From positions 19,368,501 through 19,432,500 of the forward strand of contig JAKOON010000006.1 in assembly GCA_022577435.1 (NCBI GenBank): a DNA stretch of 64,000 bases, in the 5' to 3' direction. Within the stretch, counting starts at the first letter, position 1; the number at the start of each line of letters is the position of its first letter. Under the pieces are notes generated by a model. The model made no database searches. It had not been told where the DNA came from and worked only from the letters and a program-made list of their open reading frames with translations. The stretch comes from Embiotoca jacksoni. Lineage: Eukaryota > Chordata > Actinopteri > Embiotocidae. Positions 11,905-22,300 of the stretch are shown in pieces. Position numbers and translations under genes: made by a program.

Positions 11905-12294
11905 CGAGGTGGATTGATGTCACTGGGATGTCCCTTGTTCACTCACCCAAAGATTAACAGATATTGACCCTAAAAATAAACACAGGGGAACCCAGTGTGT
12001 GTACTGATACGAAGCTCTGTGGAGCATCAGATGTGTGATTGTACAGTGACGACTCAACTTCTCACTGATCTGGTTTGTTAACAGTTAAAACTCACACATG
12101 TAGACAGAACTGTGAAAAATATTTCTTGCAACACAACTACTGAAGGAGCAGTGGCACGTTGAAGTGTTGTCATTTGAATACTTAAAACTGCTATAGTGAG
12201 TATTTCTATATCATCAGTGGATCCGATGGCCTCGTGCTTATTCCCAGGGTTTTAAATACTGCCGTTCTGGTACAGAGATACATGCAAGGTATCA

Positions 12295-12690
12295 TAGCTT
12301 TTGGTACCAAATCTCTGTGGTTTGGGTTGGGAAACATTATGGTTTGTGTTAAATGTGACATGGTTGCAGTGTCTTTAAGGATTAGGTCCAAAAAAACGCT
12401 CGGTTAGGGTTACGAAAAGAGAGTTTCAGTTAATATAAGTGCTTTTTCACGAGTAACGTGACTTATGTCACATGAGTTTATTCTCGTACGTTAAGTAACT
12501 TACATAAAATGAATCCACGATGACTTTTGCTTTCTCACGGACTCCAACACGTTGTAGGTCGTGTGTTTGTTCCATCCAACCTTTCCCTTGCATGGATTTC
12601 CTCACTCTGTCGACTCTGTCACATGACCTCCTTCTTTTGCCTGGATGGTCACGATGCCAAAGGACTCCTTGTGCGTATCTCTCTGATCTC
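12295..12690 (+). mobile_element. MITE, family A copy 2 (diverged)
   Basis: The segment GTAAGTAACTTACATAAAAT and the later GTTTGTTCCATCCAACC and CACATGACCTCCTTC parallel copy 3 (22.5-22.9 kb) in the same order and copy 1 in reverse. The termini are not clear, so the bounds are approximate. Confidence 0.45.
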
Positions 12691-14594
12691 AACAGCTTTG
12701 ACAAAACGGCAGGGCGGTCTTTGAATAATATTCCCAGAGGATATTGAATAATGTTTTTTCTTGAAATTCCCAGCCCTGATAAATATTACATTACTCTGTG
12801 GTTCTCCTCGGCTCATAATACCTTTTTCTGATTCACTGTGATTAACTATGTTTCCAGCAGTAGCAGGCTAGTGTTTTCATTAAACTGATAACTACACATG
12901 ACCTTCACTGCAAAAGTCAGCAGACAAACAAAGGAAGCGCCTAACTGGTGAACATACCGGGACATTTAGCAGCTAAAGAACCAAACATTCATTTCAGGAG
13001 TCTATCAGCTTATAGTTACGAGGATGTTTAATAATGGACTTAACATTTAATGTTACTGCTGCTCTGTTTCTGCATGGGATATGTAAAGACAGTAAGTGAC
13101 TGTTTGCGAACACGTTCTCAACTAGATAATAGTTCATTGTTGCTGCTGCTTTCTGCTGCCCCCTAGTGTACTACAAATCAAATAATGTAGGTTAAGTGTG
13201 GCGTAAACTACCAGTTTGACTACCTGTTAGACTTAATCTAAAATATGAAGGGCTCTAATGCTTGACTTGGAAACTGACTCATTTTTGACAGTAAGGGTTT
13301 CAAATCTTTGTTCGCACCTGCTCGATTTAATGACTCGACTGCAGCAGCGCTCACAACCTCACCAGTTCAGCTCAGGCCAAAATGCTGCACAGAGTGGGAG
13401 AAGGAAGCCCCACATTTTTCCAAATATGCACCACGTGCACCGATTCGAGTCTTATATTTAGTCCTAACGTTACGGCTGGTGTGTGTGGGAGTGTGTGGGA
13501 GATGGTGAGTTTTTAAAGGAATGCACCAAGTTGTGGGGCGTTTAGCCTGTTACGCAGCGAACCTGTTAAATAATGAGATACCAAATTCTCCATGTTATCT
13601 GGCAAATTCTCATCATGCTGATGGTTTCATATGTGCTATGTTTAGGGACAGTGGGTAACTAGAAATATATCTATATTCAGAAGAAGATTGATGTTTCAAT
13701 GTGATTGTCTCACTAACCTTTATGACTTTATTTCGCCTATCGTATGTTCTGGTCTTAGTTTATTTATAATTGTAAAGTATATGGGGACCATGTTGCTCAG
13801 TGATTCTGCTCTTTCAATCAGTCGATTGATTGAATCATTGCTTACTTACATGTGATTAAAACAAGTATTACTGAAAACAGAGAATATTCATGGTTAAAAT
13901 CTCATCAGATGTGACCGGATGTCATTGTCTGTGCAAACAATAAATATATACTGTATATAACGCTCAAATCAACCAGGCAAGAGTACCTTGTTGTCCTTTT
14001 ATGTCCCCAGTAAGAAGAACTTTCCTTTCCGGATCGAAGAATTTGAATTTATATTTGTTTGAATGGTTTGCAAGACATTTGGGTTAAATGTTTCAACAAC
14101 ATATCAGTGGCTATATTTCCACCGCACCATGTAGGTTTACCTTCTAAAACCCTTTTTGATGTCTTTTGACCTGGTGACTCCTGCAGGTCACATAATGTAC
14201 TATTTTTTTTTTTTTCATTCTGGGGGTAAAACTGTAATCTGTTGTTCATTATCTACACAATATACCGTATGAGTGTTGTGTGTAACAGTGTGGATGCTTT
14301 GCTAACCATGCTGAGCCTCTATCCTGTGTTTGACACTGGATTCATTGCAGTCATCTTCGCGTGGTGGGTGTTGTGTTTTTCAAGCAGTGAATTTCAGATG
14401 TTGATTTGATGTTTTCCTATCGCGTTCAACTTAAAGCATTACACAACACAAAGGCTCAGTGCTCAGATTACTGCTCTGCTTCAGCCCTTCCTCTTTCTAC
14501 TTCCCTCTTGATGTCGCCATGGTAACAGGCTGTCAACATGGTAAACGAACCGTGTGTTTGTTGAGACTCTATCAGTCTCACTTCTTCTGTTTCC

Positions 14595-14601
<7 letters not shown>

Positions 14602-14676
<75 letters not shown>
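14602..14676 (+). repeat. (GT)n microsatellite
   Basis: About 37 GT units. Together with the two CA tracts downstream it forms an inverted arrangement. Confidence 0.98.
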
Positions 14677-14679
<3 letters not shown>

Positions 14680-14771
14680 GGACCTGCTGGTGTCGGTACC
14701 TGTCAGATTAATGGCTTATTATATTTCATCAGTATACTTTTGACAGTGTACTTCTGTTTCCAAATTATAAT

Positions 14772-14783
14772 ACACACACACAC

Positions 14784-14870
<87 letters not shown>
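14772..14870 (+). repeat. (CA)n microsatellite
   Basis: About 49 CA units with one CG interruption. It is the inverse complement of the GT tract 95 bp upstream. Confidence 0.98.
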
Positions 14871-14871
<1 letters not shown>

Positions 14872-15133
14872 CTCCTTTCACACGTATACACACAATCCAC
14901 ACGTTCTCTTCCACGCACACACACACTCACACAGGCAACACAAAATCCAGCAGCTGGCCCGACCTTGAAGATAAATACACCCTTGAAAAAATGTTTCTGC
15001 AATTCATGGCTGGCGATGGTCTGTTACATGAGCAGCGTTTCACAGGATCCATCTCAGCCTGTGTGAAAATAGATATGAAGTCAATATGTGCTGCACTTGC
15101 ACACAGTTCTTTGTTCTTTGTTTGTCTTTTTCT

Positions 15134-15154
15134 CACACACACGCACACACACAC

Positions 15155-15227
<73 letters not shown>
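15134..15227 (+). repeat. (CA)n microsatellite
   Basis: About 46 CA units with two CG interruptions near the left end. Confidence 0.98.
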
Positions 15228-16982
15228 ACTTTCACTTAAGCAAATATTCACAGTTCCTCCTCATACACACTTTTACATTCTCTCTCTCTTTTCTTGAAGC
15301 TGAACGTTTTTGTTGTTCACACACTGATGATTTGAGTGTAACCCGACATGTCGCTGTGTGCAAACATGTGTGGACACACTTATCTCATTGAAAACAGAAA
15401 GTCATGTAACACCTTCAACACAGCCGATTTACTGAAGCATCTTACTCCTGTTTTCTTTTTCCCTTTAAGCTTCGTCAGTCTGTGCTTTTCACTGATGGGA
15501 TTCTTCTGTTGTCATTACAAAACAAACCTCTGTTCAGTGTGGAAGCTGGAAGTGTGATTTGCTGCGCCTTGATATTGTGTGATATGTTAACATAAATAAA
15601 AATCCCTCCTTGTTGGCAACATGTCGAAATTCTGAGGCAGAACTTACATCACATACAGAAAAAATATTGAAATAGAGAAACACAATCAGCAACTTTCATG
15701 TTGTCTCGAGCACCTATGTTATATTATACCATAAATCAAGGTTGTTCTTTCTCCTTCTCTCACACACTCAACCCCAACACACCAACAACTTCACTGACAT
15801 CTAGTGTTAGAAGTTGTAAGCACCCGAGATGTAAAATTGAAACTGTGTCCCCAGATTTGAATCCACAGTTATTTCCAGTCAGATACATTCTGCGTCAACA
15901 GCAGAAGAAGTGTGCGAGGTCAACACTGATGTGTTTGTGTCAGGGTATGCGTGCAGTAATGTTAGTGATTTGGAAAATGCGTAATTTATGCTTCAGATAA
16001 AATGAGAAGTGAGAGAAAAGAAATAATGTCAGCACACGCTCCAGGAAAAAGCTCGGCAGCAGACAGGACGCGGCTTAAAGGACAGTGACCATGAGCTTTG
16101 AAAACCTTGAGAACAGCAATTGTTATTATTATCACTAACTTATTCTGGGATGCATTTTTGATGAATTAATACACTTTACGTGCCTAAAGCTCAGTAATGT
16201 GGCACCTTAAATCATGATCTAAAGTCTGAGGCTTAAAGTAGCCATGATGAATTCAGTTGGACAAACAAGGCCAGATAGACTCTCTGGAGTCGCACACTTA
16301 AGGTGGAATCATTTTAAAATGTTGTCATCTGAATAATGATTTCCTGATTTCAAGTGTTTAAGAGTTTTATAAATGGTCACTTTTATTCAATGCTCCTCTG
16401 ATCACTATTTTTACATGAACAGGTGCCACTCTTAGTGAAGACACCACAGAAAACGATAGGCCACTTTGCACTTCTGCACTGATTCAGTCTTACAACCACG
16501 TGTAGAATCAACAGCTGTTTTCAGCAAAAAACTTCTGATACCTGCAGCACAAAACACCAGAGAGGTAACGCTTGTGAATTGATGGTGAACACGGTGGAGC
16601 ATTTTAGCTGCTAAAAAGCCAGATAGTTTCCTCATAGCTAAAAGTAGAATAATGTTGGACTAACAATCGTTATGTTGCCTGAAACAATCCAAATGAATAT
16701 TATTGTTACTCTGTGTTGCATGTGGAAATACATCAAATTAAAAACAGCTTTATAGGGCAATTATATATCAGTGCTGTTTTCAGCTTATTATGCTGCATCT
16801 GAGTGCATAACAATAACTTCTAATGCTTAATTGACACCATTATTACCATTTGTCCATTGTTGCTGTTGCCTGTAATGTACCTCATGTTTATGAGCTTCAT
16901 GGAGAGGAAAGGAGTGAGTATAAGTGTCCTTCTCAATGATCAGCTCTGCATTCTGCTCTCTCATTTATCCTATGGGCTTCAG

Positions 16983-17822
16983 GTGTCATACGCGGACTCC
17001 TCCAGCCTGCGCTCACATGACCTCGCCGCGCAGAGAGAAGAACATCCTCAAGTTTGAAGAACAGAAGAAGGACGGCAAAGAATTGAAGATATTTAAGGTT
17101 CTGCAGTTTCTGTTCAGTGAACAGAGGAGAGACATCCATTGTTGATGGTGAGTGATGGCTCACTCCACATTCCTCCAGACAAGTGTGAATCAGAGTTACT
17201 AAAGTAGCTCTCATGTTCAAGTGTTAAGATGGATGAATGAATGGAACCTTTATTGCCACTGAGGGAGTTTGCTTTGGACAAAGAGCATCAACAACAACAA
17301 CCTCACACAGAATCTGGCAAAAACTTACTACAACTTAACTATAAATCCACTTTAATGTGAACATTGTCGCAAAGGTGAACATGTCATCCAGTGTACCACT
17401 GAAGAGAGACATGTCCATGACTGAGTGGTGACAGAAACATACTATACCCTTTAAATAAAGATGAAATAAAGACTGTGGTCACATGGCAGCTAGCATGTTT
17501 GTTCATGAACATATCAATAATTCAGTGATAATTGATCAATCACTTCTGTTGTGTTTTGTCTTTAGTAAGGTGAAGGTGGCTGCATCAAAGGTAAGAAATC
17601 GATAAAAAGTCAACACCTTGATTGTTCCAGGTTTCTGTCGTTAGCAGCACTTCTCACCAAAAGTGAACACAGCAGAAACTCCACAGCACAGTTCAGTGTT
17701 TGTATTCCAATGGTGCCGCTTTGGTTTTACAAAGTTACAACCGAGATGTACGCTGCAACAGCCTGTGGAACCTGTGGAAGGTGGACAAAGTCGAAGAGCT
17801 GATGTACTTCGTCAGCTGGTGA
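16983..17822 (+). pseudogene. Unassigned splice-like exon chain (decayed gene or non-coding RNA)
   Basis: Three blocks have splice consensus: 16983-17147 (GGCTTCAG acceptor, GATG|GTGAGT donor), 17566-17590 (TTTTGTCTTTAG acceptor, AAAG|GTAAGA donor, 25 nt) and 17631 onward (TTGTTCCAG acceptor). One reading frame runs through all three with matching phases. It includes FEEQKKDGKELKIFK in the first block and NSLWNLWKVDKVEELMYF in the last, ending at TGA 17820-17822. It is broken by in-frame TGA at 17143-17145 and 17664-17666. I do not recognise the protein. It could be a decayed gene, a non-coding transcript or chance. It lies about 1 kb upstream of ncf4 on the same strand, so upstream ncf4 5'UTR exons are another possibility. 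Confidence 0.25.
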
Positions 17823-18658
17823 TAATGAACGTGATTTACTATGTCTCTGTTCAGGTGTCTCATTCATCTGAAGCACTGACAAAGGAGAGCTGTGCTGTTT
17901 AAAAGGTTTCACCAGAAAAGGTTTGATTTGTGTTTCTTGAAAAGAGAAGCATCATAATACGTCCTTTTAGTAAAGGTCACAAGGAGCGCTGCAGTATGGT
18001 GTTTACTTGATGTTGCATGAGTAATCACTGCTTTCAGCACTGCAGCACGGCTGTGCCCTTTGTTTGTGATGTAATTTAACAGTCCTACATTGTGAAATGC
18101 AGGAGGCTGGAAGAGGCTGCCTCGATCAACAGCCATCTAACCTGTTCACAGTCAAGTCGAATGTGGGAGTTATTTGTTATAAGTTTGGGAGGGTGGATGT
18201 GGCAGCGCTGGTGTGCACATACTCAGTGAACTTGGAGAAATGTTTGAAAAATGATCAGTGAAAGGTCAAAACCTTGTGAAGTGCTTCGGAGGTGTTGAGA
18301 TTTAATGTGAACTAGAGGTTTCTATTTTTTAAATCTGCTTTTAAAACTAGTTTATGAAAAGTGAGTGGCTCCCTACAGTAAAACAAATGCCATTTTTCAG
18401 TGTTTTGAGAATCAAAGACAAAAGTCCAGTTGCTCCATATTGTAGGCCATCAGCAAATAAACCCAAGCTGCGCTTTTGATGGGCATTTTTCTGGGGATAG
18501 GTTTGGATGAACTAGCTATTTGCAGGGCAAAAACACATCATTAAAGCTATTGCACAGATTCAGTCATCACCTGATTATTAGAGATCTGGTTTAGTAAGAC
18601 CTCCCCGCTCTTGCCTCACTGAGCCAAATGAGCGAGCCTCTGATCTCTTTTAGGGAAC

Positions 18659-18668
18659 TTTCGCTTCC
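18659..18668 (-). promoter_or_regulatory. ETS-IRF composite element (EICE-like) at the ncf4 promoter
   Basis: The minus strand reads GGAAGCGAAA, an exact match to the GGAANNGAAA composite bound by PU.1 with IRF4/IRF8, within AACAGGAAGCGAAAGT. It is 210 bp upstream of the ncf4 ATG. PU.1 and IRF8 are known drivers of phagocyte-oxidase genes in mammals; their use here is inferred. Confidence 0.5.
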
Positions 18669-18734
18669 TGTTGGCCGTTTCTGCACTGTTGCGCTCTCAG
18701 GCATTTTCAGACGCAGTCAGTCGGTTTAACGCGC

Positions 18735-18735
<1 letters not shown>

Positions 18736-18766
<31 letters not shown>
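18736..18766 (+). repeat. (GT)n in the ncf4 promoter/5'UTR region
   Basis: About 15 GT units lie between the ETS-IRF site and the ATG, possibly in the 5'UTR. Alternating purine-pyrimidine DNA can adopt Z-form. Confidence 0.9.
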
Positions 18767-18770
<4 letters not shown>

Positions 18771-18877
18771 TGTTTGTACGTCAAGTCCTCACCAACAAGT
18801 CTGCGAGAGGTGCTTTCCTCAGCTCAAAAGTTCAAAGTTTCTCCGCCTGTCTGCAGCTGTCCTCTGTGCGCAACATC

Positions 18878-18900
18878 ATGCAGCACATACGAGACGAAAG
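18878..18900 (+). CDS. ncf4: ncf4 exon 1 (start codon)
   Basis: Encodes MQHIRDE plus two bases, donor AAAG|GTGAGT. The frame is open upstream across the GT tract but holds no ATG for 200 nt, so 18878 is the best start. The N-terminus differs from the mammalian one, as is usual for this short variable leader. Confidence 0.85.
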
Positions 18901-19313
18901 GTGAGTGTTTGACAGGATATCGGTAAAAACCCTCTTCTCCAAGTTTGTATCAATAACCGTGCGTCAATCTGGAGTTGTATTATCCGCAGCGTGTTTATTA
19001 CGGCTAATAAAATATCCCTGCACTGATGTTTTAGATTTATTTTACATATACTGTTTCATATCACCATATAAATATAAATATAAATATAAATGTTACATCA
19101 AGTTACATCAAGGTTCACCTTTTCTGTGGCTTTACTGTGGAGTCATAACACGGTAATGAAACCAGACGCGGACTTTTTTTTTTCTTTTGCATAGGCGCTG
19201 AGGTTTTGTTACATAATGAAGTTTAGGATATTTTAGGTTTGTTTTTGCTGTCATCGACGCAAATCACGCAGCATTAACAGCCTTTTATTTGACATCTTGC
19301 ACACTCAAGAATG

Positions 19314-19349
<36 letters not shown>

Positions 19350-22300
19350 CCTAAACGTGCAGGTGTAGCAGCCTCAGGTGGAAGTCAGACATTTCTCACT
19401 GTTATCACGTTGTTACATAATTTTGACGGTAGCCTTTTCTTTTTTTTTAGTACAGGAAGTTTCTGTTTATAAAATATCAGACCTGCAATCTCTCTCTGTT
19501 ACTTAGTGACTTTGAGCAGCTTCCAGACAACATTCCTGTCAGCGCCACCATCGCTGACATCGAGGAAAACAAAGGCTTCATTGACTACTTTGTAAGTATA
19601 ATAAAAACGACCTCAAACTTTTAACTGAGCCTTTCATACACTAAACTTCAATCTGCATCTGTTTTCTCTCCCAGAAGTTTGTGATTGAGGTGAAGACTAA
19701 AGGACACAGTAAGTACCTCATCTACAGGAGGTACCGACAATTTTCCAACCTCCATCAGACCCTCGAGGCTAAATACTCTCCTGGAGACCAAGAGAAACCA
19801 GGTCCCAACACCTGCGTCCTCCCTTCTCTTCCAGGTGAGTGTGTTCACAGCACTGACATCTGCAGCGGTATGCAGACACCAAATTCACGGCGGTGTCCGA
19901 TTTCTGACTGATAAGATCTGAATTTGCCAGAGGCCTACAGCTCAACACACAATTCATTCCAATCTTTAATTTCTAATGTGAATCTTTTCACGCCTGACAG
20001 GCGGGAGGAAATCTCTGACCCGAACTATGCAAACAGTCACAGCCTCTGATTTCCAATTTGGTTGAGTTGCTTTTCCTGGCAACATGAATATTGTGTGATC
20101 ACAATAAACACAAAAAGCTAACCTAGAAGAGAAGTACATTTGAATATGGTGGTTTGTATTCCTTCAATACGGCTCAGCTCCTGCGGTGCCATCTGTTAAT
20201 AAACTGAGTTAATTACCTGCAAATGCACATTCCTGCCAGATCACTTTGAAATGTCGACGGTGCAGTATTGTTCTGCTGCGCGGTGTTTGGGTATGTAGAT
20301 AAAACTCATGGATGTATCGATCCTGCTGGACTTCCTGTTCTTATTTAACCTCTTTTCCTTCACATTGATACCTGCGGCACGCCCCCTCAAACGCAGCATG
20401 TTTTGGTCAGAAGAGTGTCACATAACCCTGCGGTTGTTTGGATGATTCATAGAAGTGAGTTAATCCAATTTTTTAAGGTCAATTATATTGTGTATTGGGT
20501 TCAGCACACATCCCAAAAGTGCAGAATATTATCATAAAACAAGGAGTGTTTGTGTTAAAGCTACATCACATGTTGTGGTAAATAAGGATGTTATTAGCAA
20601 TCATTAAGAATATGTCTATTTGTTTTATAACTTGTCAACCAAAGACACAAATGGCACAATGATTTCTGTTTAGTGGGAATCATTTATCTTGTCTTGATCA
20701 CTGTGTTCTGAATGATTTTTTTATTTGGTGCATTTCAAATTGAGGACAAGAGCTGCAACAGTAAAGTGAGCAATTACCAGTGGTAAGGTCAAAGGTCAGA
20801 GAAGTAACACCCAGGAAAATTAGGCAGCAAAAAATGAACAGCAAATGCTAAATTGTTTATTTTTCTAGAAAGACCATGCCTGATAAAAAAAACAATCTCA
20901 TCGCTGCCTGTTGACATGGCGATTGTAGTAATGCTAACATAAGTAAAAAGAAATCAATTTTTCCACTCAGCACAGTGAACTTCTCTGTTTGCAGCCGGCA
21001 AGCTAGCATCTACTGATAGCGTGTGAGGGGACATATGTTACTTGTAGCTACGTGTAATTTATTTTGCTTGAAATAGATTTTGTAAAACTGGCATCAAAAG
21101 AAGTATTGATCAGGAAATTATACCCGACCTACAGTTTTTTTTTTTCAAATGTCCCCTGTTGGTTGTCAAAATTGTAGTTCTACATGTGCCACACGTCCAA
21201 CAACAACAATCATACTTTGGATGCTTCACTATAATGACAGCATTTATTCTAATAATGTTGGTATGTTTTTTTGTTTCGGGAAAAGAGAGTACAATTGCCA
21301 GGTCTACTGTAATTACTAGTTTGCTGTGTCGGGGCTCTGCTGCTGACTGAATACAGTGAGAACTCTGTACGTTACTGCATCCTCCCTCTCGCCACCCTGT
21401 AACCTTCACCTTCAAATGCATACCCGTCCTGCTCTGCTTCATGCATATTGAGAGCAGCAGACTGAGTTTATTGTGACAGCTGGTTGAGTTTTCCTCCCCA
21501 TTGGCTGCAAGAGCTGAAACCCATTGGAAGATGGTTTCAAAAGCATCAACATCTCCTGTGTTGGACAAGGATTTGCTTTTGTCTCAAAGTATTCGGAGTG
21601 GACTGAGGCATGATTGGATTTTTTAAAACACATTAGCTGGAATGGATATTGCAAAGAATAATTACTGTTGTGGCCCTCACAGATTTGATTACGATTTAGC
21701 CCAAGTTGGGTGTGAACTCTCTTCTATGCACATCCAATTCTATTTAAGCCACAAGGCTGTTCTGATAACATCCGTTCCTGCATAATAATATGAAGCTTTA
21801 GCATGAAAATGCTAAATTATAAGCCTGGTTCTCCTTTGACATATCTGACAGCTGAACAGTGGCATCTACTCTCATTCAGCTGAATTCAGACTGACTAAAA
21901 CTTGTATTCTGCTGAACCCAATGACCCTTATTTCTCTTCTCATAATGTTTTTAAGAACAGCACCTGTATCTTTTGACACAACTGTTACCGAGTGTCATGT
22001 TTTCTGGCTAAATGTCAAAAATTCTGCCTTACAAACTTACACCAGGCATCATAGTGCCACTGAATAGTATAAGCTACAAGGTCAGTGTAAAGCTTAATAT
22101 CTGAAGACTGTAATAAGTAAGTATAATCCACAGTGACTGACATTCAGAATAGTCAGGAAGGAGCAGATGGATTGAAGGACAGATGAGTGCCACAGGGAAA
22201 ATACAGAGACTTAGTGGAAGTAAAAGTGCCATATTGAAGTGGAAGGCTTTAAGGGAGAGATGGGAGATTCATCTATCTTTTCATTTGCAAGGGCTGATCC

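Larger units (their letters stand above)
9646..16982. other. Intergenic region between pvalb and ncf4
   Basis: About 7 kb without a gene I can support. It contains (CT)n near 10.53 kb, a poly(G) stretch at 11296-11324, a MITE at 12.3-12.7 kb and a cluster of very long dinucleotide repeats at 14.6-15.2 kb. Confidence 0.6.

Noticed and set aside
14554..15391. Long frames with poly-Cys-Val or poly-His-Thr around 14.5-15.4 kb (also at 9.5, 33.9, 40.2, 42.6 and 44.4 kb)
   Set aside because: They are translations of CA/GT microsatellites, open because the repeat lacks stops. There is no splice or homology support.
18671..18877. N-terminal extension of ncf4 through the GT repeat
   Set aside because: The frame is open but starts at TTG, not ATG, and would include a poly-Cys-Val stretch absent from p40phox.
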